A stretch of DNA of 64,000 nt from Chrysomallon squamiferum (GCA_012295275.1 CM022665.1:34863522-34927521), one strand, 5' to 3'; shown: positions 45,801 to 57,800, counted from the first letter of the stretch. The notes: generated by a model not told the origin, from the sequence alone. Program-made: numbers and translations.

Positions 45801-48800
45801 TTATTGTCAAGTGCATGGCTTGGATAGTACAAGATTATAGTTTTGTGTAAGTTACGGTGAATTCAGAAAATTCACAGATAGTTGTACTGATGTTTACACT
45901 TTAAAAGAACTTTGCAGTTTGTCAATGATGAATTTGCATGATCATGAATTTCATTGTGTTAAAAGCTCTTCACAGTTAACTGTCAAATTGTGTTAACATT
46001 TTATTCTTTTTTGTTTTCTTTTTTTTTTGTTGTGGTTCTGTGTTCACTTTTCTTGTTGGAATCATTTTAGTGTTCATGTTGACATATTTGAAGTTTTTTA
46101 CAGACTATTTTGTGTATAAAATTGTTAATGTAAATACATAATGTTTTATCAAATTCTTTTAACTTTTTTCTTTTTTTGAAATTTAAGTTAAACTGATATT
46201 TTTGCTTTTGGCAGTTAGCTCACAAACTGCTTTTGCTTAAATTCGCTTTTGGATATTAACATCAGGCACATCACCTAATTAACTTTCTAAACTTATTCAC
46301 AAAGGTACTGAAAATGATTTTAAATTTCACATTACAGCTTCCAGCTGTTGCAATAATTGTGTGTGTGTGTGTGTGTGTGATTCATTAAACAGGACAGTTT
46401 TTTAAATTCAGGTTATTCAATTTTGTTTTTGTTCGTCATAATGGACATTTTTAAAAACAGTAAAGAATGGATTAGCCATTTTTGAAATTTACATGTATTA
46501 ATTTCAGTTACCTTTTCTATGTTAAGTTTATTTTGTTCCAACTTGCATGAAAAATGTTAAAATACTAAAATGTCCACTCTTTGTGCTATTCTGTTACATA
46601 ACATTGTACAGTTACAGCATAGTTATAATTTAAGATTACAAACCATTTCTTCGGTAAGAAATGAAATTTTATGGAATTCCTTCAGATACTTTTGTGGACA
46701 TTTGCAGACAAGAATTTTGAAAACAAATTTAAAATAAGTTGTGTCAAATTTTGTTAATTATGAAACAGAAGAAACTAAAATGGATCTTGAAGGGTGCCTG
46801 TGTTCTGTTTTTATTATTGTACTTTTAATTTTGTTTCTGCTTTCTCAGTTTCTAAGCTTTGCAGGCTTCACCATTATAAATTTATTTTATTATAATTTTT
46901 TTTTTTTTTTTTGCATTAGAAAATTCATAGAGAGCTTTTTCTATCATTTACAATCAATTGCTGGGAATTGTCTCATGTAAAAATTAAATATATGTGACAG
47001 TCCTAGGTTGGAGCAAGGCCAGTACACAGGGTGTTAAAATAAATTTGCCAAAAATTGTTTCTCAGGTGTTGGATTATTAAAACAACAGAATTATTATGTG
47101 TGTCCTACTGAAGTAAAATGTTTGGACTTCATGACAAAAGGACAGGCACCCTTCAACCATTTTGTAAGTTGTAAAACACTGAACCAACACCTAAATGTTC
47201 CTGTAGGCCAACAGTCAAATTGGCCTGATTATTATTTTTTCCTTCGATGTATGCATATAGTCAGAGATTGCAACTTGTGAAGGTTGTTCTGCAGACTGCC
47301 CAGAACATGCTGATGTTTAAAGTTTCTGCACCTTTTGATGAAAGAAGAAAGGAGTCTGCCTGAAAGGTATAAAACCTTGTAGCAACCCTGTAAATAGGAA
47401 CTACGAATATTATGTAACTTAGAAAATGGAATAAGTCACATGTGCCGTCCATATCCGTTTCAGCTTCGGACTGTCACATATTTTTTTGTTCATTTTTTAA
47501 AATTTTAATAATTAAACATTAAGTTCACTGGCTAAACCAATAATGCTTGCTTCTGGTAATATAATTTGTTAACAAAGGTAAATTTAATCTTGCTGCTGTT
47601 TTCAAAACTGATAGGTTAAAAGAAAAATTAGCCTACTGGTTTACATGTGTTGTTTGGAATAATAAACTCACTCGTTTTGCTTTTTACTACATTTTGCATG
47701 GCTTTGTTATTCTTCAGATTGTTATTTTTCATAACGTTTGTAATAATGATGAAGTTGATAATGACCTGTATTTGTTTGTAGGTCCTTTGCGTTTAAATGA
47801 TGCTGGATGTAACGTTCCAACTATTCCGGATAAGAAGTCCATGTCAAACACAATGGATCCAGTGGCTTCCAGGCTCGGGATTAACATTCAGGTTGATACG
47901 CCAAATATTCTGCTTAGAAGTTCAGCAGAACCTTCTGTGAAGGGACAAGGCTTATCTTTCCCTGTCTCCAGCATGCTTCCTCAATCACGTAAGACTTTTT
48001 AAATGTTGAAATATTATGGAAATACAGTTAGAAGTTAAAAATGAAGGGTAAAACCTTAGTCTCTTTGGAATTGTTGTCAAGAATAGACTAGCTTCACCAT
48101 CATTTTATTAAGCTGAGGAAAAGAAAAAATGTTCATAATGGGTATATAGCAATTTGGATTAAAAAATTTCAAGACTAATTTCTTGTGGTTTTTAAAGTGA
48201 TACATAATATGTTTTTATAAACTATAATTGAAAATTTCAGGTTAAAAAGAATATACTGTTACCTCACATTTTATTTAGTTTGGGTTTTCTTCATACTTTT
48301 GGTTAATTTTATGTACAAATTACATTTTCATGTTCTTTCGAGGAATAATACTTAAAATAATTTGCTAATTCTTTTTTTCTTTTATATATTTACTCCGTGT
48401 TTGCTTAAAATGCTATTTAGGAATCATGCACTGAGTAAATATAGTATTCTATTAGAGATGAAACCAACTGCATTCTTGTTCTTTAGTAACTTAACAAATT
48501 TTGCTTAATATTTTACTAGAATATATGATCAACCAAAAAAGTAGTCACGTCAAATATTTAGTGTTTTGTAAGCATGCCATTTCAGTACAAATCAAAACCA
48601 TTGTGTGTATGTGCTACACTTAACCATGTATTGCACCTCAAAACCATAAAGGAGCTGTGGGATGAACTTGGGAGACGTATCCACAACCACTGAACCAGCT
48701 GTAGCAGGCTCTTGACTAGGCCCAAGAAGCATTCTTGAAGAACTTGGGAGCCGTTGATGTCAAGACATGTTTCATGGATAGTCACAGTAATGGTCCATTG

Positions 48801-49604
48801 ACAGAAAACGTGTAATTAGTGATAATACTGCACATACAAACATGAATACCATCTGGTTTGTGAAAAAAAAAAAATATTGATTACAAGTATACTTTTTTTT
48901 TTGGCTCAGTATTTAATTGTTTTTTTTTAATCATCAATGCAGCACGCAGCTCAGACAGTCCTAAACCTGTAGTTGGTCCATCAATTATGAAAAAAAGGGG
49001 TTACCAGAATATAAATGGACTAGATGGTGAGTACTACTTTCACAAGTATTTTGTGTTCAATAATCCTTAGAGAAAGTTTTTTTTTTTTATTATCTTAAAG
49101 AGCTTGGCTTTGTTTTTGTATCAGCTAAATGTTTTGATTTTGCTAAAATTTAGTTTTCCTCTAGTTGTTTAAAGATTCTGTTATCTGTGTTGTCAGTTTT
49201 CTAGAGATGTTCCCCTGTTTTGCAATTGTTTGTTTCTGAACATTACATTAGAAAATTCCTTTAAAGTATTAGTTGATTTCTTTATGCAGGACCACTGGCT
49301 AAGAAGCCAAGTTTGGGAGTGATTCGGCAGGCAGGCTCTGCTTTAGATTTGCCTGATGCTGCAGTAAGTAATAGTTTTGTGCTTGTGTTTTCACTTTTTG
49401 TTTACCCAGCCCAAAATTACATATATGCATTTCTAAATGTTAATTGTATTTTTAAAAACCAACAAAAAAAAATAATAATAATTCACATGTCCATTAAACA
49501 AGATACACACATTACATCTTGTGTAAATTTCAGAATGAGGAATAGATTTCTGAAGATGATAAATGTATATAAAAATAAAATTCAAATTGCTAGATGGTAA
49601 ACAA

Positions 49605-49637
<33 letters not shown>

Positions 49638-50162
49638 TTCTCATATCACTGTTTACCTCTGCAGCGAGCCAGCGTTATCAACCACAGTTCTGGAAGACAT
49701 AATGGCCGAGCTAAGAACCCTGGTAGAACAGGGTACAAGATGCACATGATTAGCTGGATTGATGCTCCAGATGATGCCTTCTTTGTGGCCACAGATGCTA
49801 CCAGGTTTTTTTTTTTTTTTTTTTAAAACCCAGAAACAATCCCTTTTATTAGACTTCTGCTCCTCACTCAGAAGATTGTTACTAAACAGTAGACATTATT
49901 TCTAAACTAATTCTTCACATTTATTAAATATTTCAGTTTTATCTTTTCTGAAGCACTATATTTTGTTTTTTCTGTAATAGCTGGGAAATATTTCAATACA
50001 ATAACAAAACTTAAACATTTTTTTTTCTTCAGGAAACTGCGCAAACAGCTAAATCCACATGATTTTAAACGAACTGCTCGTAATCCATGGAGAGGTCTTT
50101 TATTCAGACCACCAATGACTGGTGTGGCAAGCAGACTGCAAGATGCTGTGGTACTGGACTGA
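24853..50162 (+). CDS. MTA1: Metastasis-associated protein (MTA), NuRD scaffold subunit
   Basis: MTA proteins hold HDAC1/2 and RBBP4/7 in the NuRD remodelling and deacetylase complex. Exons: 24853-24880, 25393-25460, 25628-25721, 27624-27674, 36617-36867, 37041-37158, 38309-38408, 38852-38951, 39361-39549, 39944-40018, 40393-40451, 40624-40709, 41742-41858, 42447-42479, 42800-42843, 43086-43311, 47782-47988, 48943-49026, 49290-49363, 49665-49804, 50033-50162. They total 2274 nt, giving 757 aa. Domains by comparison with human MTA1: BAH 1-164 (starts [15 protein letters not shown]), ELM2 about 165-277, SANT about 284-336, GATA finger C402/C405/C423/C426 (CX2CX17CX2C), and a C2H2 finger C464/C469/H482/H487. 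The C terminus contains the RBBP-binding style FKRTARNPW motif. It is a single invertebrate-type MTA, so assignment to one vertebrate paralogue is arbitrary. Confidence 0.93.
28740..29360 (-). pseudogene. Degenerate pogo/Tigger-like DDE transposase fossil
   Basis: In MTA intron 4, antisense to the gene. Minus-strand translation from about 29091 gives [14 protein letters not shown], then [16 protein letters not shown], then AWMT at about 28870. These match in order the IYNADETGL, LPLLVIGKSKNPRCF and KAWMT blocks of Tigger/CENP-B-type transposases. Several stops and frameshifts break the frame. An open 35-codon stretch at 29244-29351 (includes [14 protein letters not shown]) lies just upstream in the transposase sense; I could not assign it. 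Terminal repeats were not found. It is clearly non-functional. Confidence 0.55.
30072..30173 (+). other. Candidate cassette exon A in MTA intron 4
   Basis: Follows gttttcttaacag and begins CATCGTACGCAGAGC. It is open in the frame set by exon 4 (phase 1), encoding [13 protein letters not shown] and onward. It ends at CAGG|gtttgc, giving 102 nt in phase 1-1. An alternative donor after 30110 (gtacaag) gives 39 nt. Base composition is less AT-rich than the flanks. No homology is known to me. Confidence 0.3.
31456..31497 (+). other. Candidate cassette exon B in MTA intron 4
   Basis: Acceptor ctttttccag. It has 42 open nt in phase 1-1, encoding acidic [14 protein letters not shown], with donor TTGG|gtttgt. 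Inclusion keeps the MTA frame. Confidence 0.3.
33335..33373 (+). other. Candidate cassette exon C in MTA intron 4
   Basis: Acceptor tatgtagtag. It has 39 open nt in phase 1-1, encoding [13 protein letters not shown], with strong donor CAG|gtatgt. It lies where vertebrate MTA1/2 carry an extra segment between the BAH halves; the resemblance to that segment is weak. Confidence 0.35.
34736..34747 (+). other. Candidate micro-exon D in MTA intron 4
   Basis: tgaag|AAGTTAACAAAG|gtagaa would add four residues (EVNK) in phase 1-1, or three if the second AG is used. If read through instead, the frame stays open to the TGA at 34828-34830. Too short to judge alone. Confidence 0.15.
37618..37652. repeat. 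A16/T19 palindrome
   Basis: Sixteen A followed by nineteen T in MTA intron 6, 20 bp left of the Tigger element. Self-complementary. Confidence 0.9.
37672..38245 (-). mobile_element. Internally deleted Tigger/pogo element in an MTA intron
   Basis: On the minus strand the right end reads CAGTGGCACCTCGACTTATA and the left end TAGTAGTACCTTGTCTTGC. These are imperfect inverted repeats of the CAGTRGYACCTYG type. Both ends are flanked by TA (37670-37671 and 38246-38247), the expected target-site duplication. The 574-bp element keeps the transposase start and its CENP-B-like HTH segment but not the DDE domain. It lies in intron 6, antisense to MTA. Confidence 0.75.
37968..38177 (-). pseudogene. Truncated Tigger transposase, N-terminal HTH only
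   Basis: The minus-strand frame from ATG at 38175-38177 starts [17 protein letters not shown]. It continues through [18 protein letters not shown] and [13 protein letters not shown] to about KGVKII. This is the pogo/CENP-B N-terminal helix-turn-helix with its basic lead. Beyond 37968 the reading falls into non-coding subterminal sequence, so the DNA-cutting domain is lost. Confidence 0.7.
42800..43172 (+). other. MTA C2H2 zinc finger split over two exons
   Basis: C464 and C469 are encoded in the 44-nt exon 42800-42843 ([10 protein letters not shown]). H482 and H487 are encoded at the start of exon 43086-43311 ([17 protein letters not shown]). Spacing is C-X4-C-X12-H-X4-H, with F and L at the canonical core positions, so this is a complete finger. 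Confidence 0.8.
43312..43466 (+). CDS. Alternative C-terminal tail of the short MTA isoform
   Basis: If the donor T|gtaagt at 43311/43312 is not used, the exon reads on for 51 sense codons from TGT AAG to TAG at 43464-43466, giving a 597-aa protein. The tail is acidic and charged ([20 protein letters not shown]) and replaces 211 residues that include the RBBP-binding region. Human MTA3 also has a form ending shortly after the equivalent AIRAECK position. The frame stays open well past chance for this AT-rich DNA. Several poly(A) hexamers follow. Confidence 0.5.
46358..46379. repeat. (GT)n microsatellite
   Basis: GT run in MTA intron 16, which is also possible 3' UTR of the short isoform. Confidence 0.85.
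46777..47163. repeat. Foldback: 22-bp inverted arms about 340 bp apart
   Basis: AAAATGG-ATC-TTGAAGGGTGCCTGT (46777-46801) is inverted at 47142-47163 (ACAGGCACCCTTCAACCATTTT), with a 3-nt bulge. Fifteen contiguous bases match perfectly. One arm lies inside the MITE-like element below and one outside. Confidence 0.7.
46993..47478. mobile_element. MITE-like element with TA flanks in MTA intron 16
   Basis: Inverted arms ATATGTGACAGTCC (46990-47003) and GGACTGTCACATAT (47468-47481) are perfect over 14 bp. They continue imperfectly to about 25 bp. TA precedes the left end and follows the right end, suggesting a Tc1/mariner-type target duplication. The 486-bp interior has no convincing coding sequence. 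Confidence 0.5.
48600..48800 (+). mobile_element. Possible Tc1/mariner transposase scrap
   Basis: In MTA intron 17. Plus-strand translation at 48640-48692 gives [16 protein letters not shown] before a stop. This resembles the [13 protein letters not shown] block around the last catalytic acid of Tc1-like transposases. The downstream sequence is frameshifted. Only this block supports the call. Confidence 0.3.
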
Positions 50163-51577
50163 ACCTCAGAAGAATAGTCATTATCAGTACATTGGTGTGG
50201 TGTAAAATCATACTGCCAGAACATGAGAAAGATATTTGTCACTCACCTCAACATAAAAAAGCCAGTCACCTGGATCAAACATCATGTGTGGATGATTTTT
50301 TGATTTTTTTTTTAAATATAGTGTGCATTCCAGGAATACATATATCTATAACATTTTAAAATCATTTTTTTTTAAAAGGAAAATGTTTTCTTGTATGTAC
50401 CCCAACAATATTCATCCTGTTTTCAATGGCGTTTTTCTTGAAAATGGTTTTCAAAATATGATACCACGTTATCATATTTAGTAACATTGTATCCATTTCA
50501 TTTGGATAAAAGTAAATGCAGATAATGTTATTTATTTGCATAAAACCATCAAAATGAAGATTATTTGTAATTTTCTGTTGGTTTGCTCGTTTTACTTGTG
50601 AATATTTTATATTTATGTTAATATGCAATAACTATGAAGTGGTTAAACAGGAAATGTAAAACTTGAAAGAATTATTAAATGTCAAAATATCTGCCCTGAG
50701 TATGTTGATAATATTAATAATTTAGGAGAATTTTCAGTATTGAAAATTTAGTTGGAAATTTTACATTAAATGATAATGTCAGTCTGCTTTTTATAGGGCA
50801 GTAAGGATTTAGATTTTTTAAAATTTAAAGGTAATACAAATAAGTAATTTGTTTCTACTGTTAAAATTGTTCACAGTGAATTATGAATATATCCTCTGCT
50901 GATTGGAATGAATTTTTGAGTACATTTTGTTAAGATTGTATCAGTTACATTTAATGTGAAAAAAAATGGTGATGGAGAAATGTACAAGTAGTAGTAAGAC
51001 ATAATTCTAAGTAGGAAAAATGTTAAGAAAAATTATTTTAAAATAAGAAATTACAGGCTCGTACCCTTTCTTTCTTCACCAAATAAAACCAGAAATTTTT
51101 ACTGAAACCTTTCACTTATTTTGTTAAATGTTTTGGTTTTTTTTCTCCTTTGGCAACTAAAAGCTCACTTTTTCTTTAGACTATACAAATGTTTTGCCTT
51201 GCTTGCTGACCTGTATTTATTAGGTTAGGAGAGTTTTGTGTAATGTTGTTAAGAATTTTATTTAGCTTTCAGAGTTGAGATCAGTTACATATGCTAAATT
51301 ATGGTTTGAAAGCGTGTGAAAACATTTCCCACCTGACATCATTTCCAGTACAGTCAAAAAATAATATCACTAAAAGTAATAAGAAAAAGAAAATGCCATC
51401 AATGCCTTTCTGTTTTTGACTCTCAGGATGTGGTGCTTCTGAGATGCCAAGTATGCAGATTGAACAAAATTTTTACAAGACATTTTGTATGTCTTATTAA
51501 ATTACCACATTGTTGAATTGTAAGTTTGTCATTAATTTATATTGTAAAAAAAGCAATTACAACTTTGGGGAAATAAA
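50163..51577 (+). other. MTA 3' UTR
   Basis: From the MTA stop to AATAAA at 51572-51577. AT-rich, with no coding recognised. The signal is followed by a T-rich element (ttttttgatt). Confidence 0.5.
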
Positions 51578-51865
51578 ATTTTTTTGATTAATTAATGTGT
51601 TCTTTTTGAAACAAAAAATAATAATAATAAAAATATTGTTAAAAAGGCGAATTTCAAAAACCTGGGTTGGAAAATCTAAAAAACAACTTGAAAAGTAATA
51701 ATTTTAATATTTGCACGTGTTGCAAACAAATTTTTTTTTTTCACTTTTCTAATTTATAATTAACACAGGACAGCAGTGTTAGTTGCATTATATTTTGTAA
51801 ATTTTAAATAATATCTGATTTGCATTCCAATACATAACATTAAAAGAAGCAAATTATGAAAATGT
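51578..51865. other. Convergent MTA/INTS7 3' junction
   Basis: Under 300 bp separates the MTA poly(A) signal from the INTS7 stop. On the minus strand AATAAA (51865-51870) overlaps the INTS7 stop codon, and an ATTAAA lies near 51690. The two 3' ends are therefore close and may overlap. Confidence 0.4.
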
Positions 51866-54800
51866 TTATTTAAAGCTAGATCCAGTCCGTGACTGGTATC
51901 TAGCTTGTTGCTGCTGTCTTTGTAAGGACTCATCAAATGATTTTATAGTTAAACTAGTCCTTGGTCCGGTCTTCCACGTAGCACCACTGGAATCCAAAAC
52001 AGCTGCTTCTATAATAACTGAATGAATGCCTAGCACAGGAAATGCCAGCAGGAAGTTCACACTGAAATAATCGTTGTGGGGCTCCACTGTCTGACTTAGG
52101 AACTGAGTGGTCATTTCATTGCCCTGTAGAAAAATATTTTTATTAAATTTGAAGATTTTGAAGATTGTAGTTTTGTTTCTTTTGCTAAATAAGTTAATAT
52201 TAATGAAAGAGGAAAAACTACTCAAAAATATAATCATAAAACTCAAAACAAAAATTTCACTTTTGAAGGTTCTGTAAATTGTTCTCAATTCTTTACATGC
52301 TATTTGCATTGAACACACCCATACACACACAAAAAAACAACTATTCATCATACCAAATAAAAGATTTGCACTTTTCAACAATGAACCAGTAGTGTCAAAA
52401 TTAATTACCTTTGTGTTAGAGACTACTGTGCTGCGACTCTGAATGTTTGTTGACACTGAGATGCACACAGTGTGTACATGTCTGAATGCTGGCCCTCCTC
52501 CATGTTGTATAACTCCTTCAACCTTTAGTGTCAGATGAGTCTCACTATGCACCAGTATAGGCTCCATGTTGGCATTGTGTTGTGGTGAAACTGCCAACTG
52601 AAAGTTAGTGAATGTGATGGAGGAAAAAACAAAGCAATTTGTAAACAAACATTAAAATGTTAATCCATTACATTTGTTTTGGATGTGATTAAGAAAATGG
52701 GAATTCTAATGTGAGTGCTGAATCTGGATGCAAAATTTTGAAACTAAAATTTGTATTTAAAATATAAACAAAAAAACATTTCCATACATAAACATAAAAT
52801 AATCATTCATGAACACAGGATAAGAAAGACATTTATATGCACAACCAGAGAGGGAAAGAGTGACTAACATATTTTATACAGAGTTTCAAATAAATCAGTA
52901 GTGGATTTTTTTTAAATTCCCCATGTTAAAATGAATTTGATAAATGTAGAAGAAAAACCTGACTTTACTTACTTTGACAGCAGTAGACTGAAGTGTTTGG
53001 AAGAAGTATCTTGGGTAACAGTGAATGGATTTTATCAATGACTGTGCAGAATGAGTAATAAAGTCGATCTGAAAATAAAATTACACTAACATGAGAATGT
53101 TTCTAAAACAAAATCTCTGAAGATTGTGTGTATCATGAAAACCTGTAATTACTGCTTCAATTATTTTGTACAAGATTAGATGATTTAGAAAGTTTTCATT
53201 TCATAAAGTGTTCAAAATATTTATAAACTTGATATAAATGCCACCTTTGCTATGAAATGATGGAAGAATATTCTGGTGACATTCAACAACAATTAGTTAT
53301 AAAACCACTGAGTATTGAGTACTGTTTTAGATTTAAGTTTTGCTAAATAAATGTTGGTTTATTCATTCTGTTTATGGCAGAAGGGCAAGATATCTGTTAC
53401 TTTATAAAAATGTTTAATTTATGTGGTATTTGTGAGAAATCATTCAGATGTTGCTAAAAAAAACATTAGGAAATATTCTCACTACCTTGCAGGTGACATC
53501 AGTTGTAGCTGAGGAAGTATTCATTACTTCATTCAGTCCACTTGACAAACTCTGTAAAGCAGCCTCCACAGACACACCTTTATCAACCACCTCACCCCCA
53601 CCCGTCCACAACTGTCGCTCACCTGCAGAACTTGCTCTGTGTATAATTTTTTTTTTTTAATTAATCAGTTTATCAATTTTGAAAAAGTTCAAATTAATTT
53701 CAACATAATTACAAATGAAATATAATTTACTTATAACAGAACAAAATTGTGATTCTTTTCTATTAATTTCATAATTAATATACATCTGTGAAAAAAAAAG
53801 AGACAGAAAATAGAGAAAAAAACCCTGTAATTACCATCAGTGCAACTCGGTTCCATTGACATGTTGTGTTTATTATCCTTAAAATTATTTTTATAATTAT
53901 GTTACAATAGGAAAACGTACCCAGTGTGCATAGTTGAAACTATTGATGTAACAGCTGCCTTCAAACTATCACAACTCTGCCGAAGACTGTTTTGTTGAGG
54001 GAAACAAATACTGATATTTTAAAAATTTCTTTCTTTCATTATAATTGCTTATAAAGACATTTGCTGATAATTGATATGAATTTTCATAAACTGTAATTGA
54101 GATGTAAATGTTTACTCCCCATGAATAACTTAAAAAAAAAAGATATTTTATATGCATCTTCCCTCTGATAGTAAGTTTCATAATAGCCTTTGACAAATTA
54201 TTTAAGGGCAGAACAAGGAGACATTCAGACACCTCCACATTATATGCACAGAGAAGCTGTTGCCTTTAAAAACTGGCATAACAGTCATGTATGTTACTCT
54301 TAATTTGTTACCTTCTGTTCATTTTAACAGTTCATTCAGTTTTATCTCTGTGGTATTTTTCAAAACTAAATATTCCCAAATATATTTTCTTTTCCATTAG
54401 TTCCAAGTGAATACCAATAAATTAATTTCTAAACAGTCTTAAAAACAATAAAAGTTAGGATACACATCAATATTATGAAGAGACTGGCAGTCTGCATCAA
54501 ATGATGACCAGTAAACATCAGAGATCTTACGACTGACTTCTTCGTACAGTTCCAGAGTCTTCTCCAACTGTGAGTAAAATATTTTGAAACTTAATTTGAA
54601 ACTCTTCAGATTTTATTCTTTTTCACAGAATCAAATATCCATATCATTTTAATTGCTGAATTCACATCAATACCCATACCAATATTCTTATTTCTTTAAT
54701 ATACAAGAATTAAAAGACAGAATTACATTTGTATGATACATTAACATTATTCTACCTGCATGTTAATTACATGTTATATGTGATAAAATCATGGAACACA

Positions 54801-57800
54801 TCTTTTATGCATTTCTTGCATTAAGTCTACATTAAAATTATAAAGTTAAAAACCATATGTCCATTAATAAAAAAAATAATTATCATTGTGTAAAGCTGTG
54901 ATACAACTGTTTGAACAGCATATACCTGAGTGAAATTTTCTTTACAGAAAGAGTAAGTCAAAGTATCTTTTTGCCAGGAAAACTGTAATTTTAACTGAAA
55001 TATAAAACACATACTAACCTGTTTTATAATTCCACTCAGTCGTGTACCCTCTTGGCCATTGTTTGTTGCTAAGGCTGTTGCTATGGCTGGTGGAGGCGAT
55101 GTTCGTAATGTGTTGCAGGCTAAAATTAGTTGACTGTGAACTTGTAACAAACTGATTCGCAATTCCACATATGAACACTGGAACTTAAGTGGGAAAATGT
55201 GTGTGCATCCAGCCTAAAAAAATAAAGTATATAAATTTTTTATTTTGGGCATTCCACAATTTTTTTTTATCTTTATAAAATTATTTGATTCCACAATAAA
55301 ATAAATGATAAACTGAAGGATATGTTTAAAAAAGAGAACAAAAAAATCAGTTCTGATATTGACAAAAATTACATTTAACACAAAAGGAAAATATTTATAA
55401 AGTTAAAAATAACCTTCAAAGAAGCCAATCCTTTTTGATAAAGCTCTAGACTCTCAGACACATGATGTAACAGATTAGAGTTATCATCCTTAGTCTGCCT
55501 AAGTCTTGCCTCAGCACTACAAACATAATTCAGTCCCAGAAGCCAGTAGTAAAAATGTTCTGAGGCAACCTGAAGAATAGTTATCAGTTATTAAAAATTA
55601 GAAACATAAATATTTCAAATTTAAACAAATCTTTAAGAAATAAGTGATTAAAAAGGGAAAATGTTATCAAGGTAGAATGAATGATTTTAATTTGTGAAAA
55701 ATATGAACTGAAATTAAAATATTATTCAAACAACTTTTATTACTACCGTCTTTTCTTAAAATCCAGTGTGTTGTTAAATAAAAATATAAATTATGTATGT
55801 AAAATAATTATTTATTTGCCTTGCAAACATTTTTGGGTGAAGGTGGAACACACTATTATTTTTATTCATACACAAACCTTTTGTGTGAGTGGCTTAACAA
55901 TATCTCCTGCTATCTGATACTGGCCATATCGCATGGCCTGTCTAACCATTTTGTAAGCTACCCAGTAGTCTGCATGGCCTGCACAGGTAACAACTAATTC
56001 ATGGATCTCATCAGGAATTTTTCCACCTTGTGCTGCCTGGTACACCAGAGTAAATAGGTTTACCTGAAAATTCTGAAAGCAGAAACATAATTCTTTCTCA
56101 GATTACTTAAGTAATTTAAACACACACAGAAAACAAAAATAAAAAATTAAAGTTTTTATTAGGATATAAAATCTGAGTTACCTGTGATGTACACTCTGTA
56201 GATTCCAGACTGTTTTCCAAACAACTAGTAATGACAGGCACAGCACACTCAAGTGCCTGGCTATTCTGAGATCCAATAGCAGCTAATGCTTCACAAAGAA
56301 TTTCAGCAGTGATGTCTAAATAAATAAAACAAAATGTTCTGATACTTAATTTAATATTTTATTTTAATTACAAATCTGATCAGTGGCTTATTAAGCACTT
56401 AAATAACTTGATATTTTAAATAAAGTATTTGAAAGAAAATGTAAACACAAAAATGCAAAAAATATAATTTATTCTGCATCTACAATCATTTTTATATTTT
56501 GATTTTAGAAATCTTTAAATAATTAAAAATATTTTTTCCCACAGAATTCTTGGATTCAAAGATACCAAGAAAGATGTTTAGGTTATATAAAACGATAATA
56601 CAAATATTACCTCCAGTAGTTGCTAAGAGATGTGAAACTGTGTCAACAAAAACTGAGCCAAGAGTAGGTTTCAAACTGCACAGATCAACAGCACATCGCA
56701 AACATAACTAAGACAAAAAATAAAAATAAATATCCTAATACTAACAAGTGGACAGAAAACTGGTTTAAGCAAAAATATGTAACTAAAATGTGTAGCATTT
56801 TTCATTTCTTAATTCAAACAAACAACAAATTATGAACTTTTACATTTGTGAAAACTGTAAATTAAATATTTAGAAACTGGTGGAACATGTCTAGGTGTCA
56901 TTGCTTTATGTATTGTATATTATAATTACTCTGAGACCAAAAAGATAATGAATTACCTTGAGTTCTCTAATCAATGTTTTGGACTGCTCGCCTGTTAGAA
57001 GAATAATGTGTGTTTGTATAGCACTTACAGCATCTCCCACTAAGTCAACAGGACAACCTGACAAGTATAAAAACAGAAAAATAAAAAAAAAAAAAAAAGT
57101 CAACATGAAAATCAAAAATAAGAACACTTTTTTAAATAAAAAGAAGAGTTTCTATTACACAAGAGAATTTATCCAAATCAGTGTTTAACAAAATGTACAG
57201 TACTTTCAAAATGTCCATAACTCACTCTGTGATTTAGCTAACTGACATAGCAAGTGAACAGTCCTACAAGCAAGAGTCAGGTTGTCATGGTAACTATACT
57301 GTTGACAAACAGCAAAAAGTTTGGAATCTAGAAGAAAAATTAAGATAAAAGATTACTAAAATGTAAAAATGTTTTGCAAGTAAAACAAATATTTTGTAAA
57401 TTAGATTTTGAAACAAGAAAATATCCAATTTTTTAGTGACAAAAATAAAAGCAGAAATTTATTATTTAACTGCATATTAAAATATAAATACTCAATGTCA
57501 AATACTGACAATATCATGCACTTCCAACACTGAGTTACTGCTAAAACAAAATTACCTATTCATATTAATGTTTTAAAACTGAATTTCTTGATTAGTAACA
57601 GACATGTACTTCACATTTTGATATAGAAACGTACAATGTAAAACTGTTTTTCTAGTCCTTTTAACTAAAAAGATATAACAAAGCTCACCAGCAGTAAAGA
57701 CCACTAGCTGGACAGCTACAGAACTACATATTGCTGTTAGAACTTCTACACCACAAACCTTCAACTTCACAAAGGGATTATTTAGCACAAATTTACACAC

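Noticed and set aside
52124-52408. Apparent extension of the INTS7 frame through the last intron
   Set aside because: The frame stays open by chance; human INTS7 aligns directly across the 52409/52123 junction.
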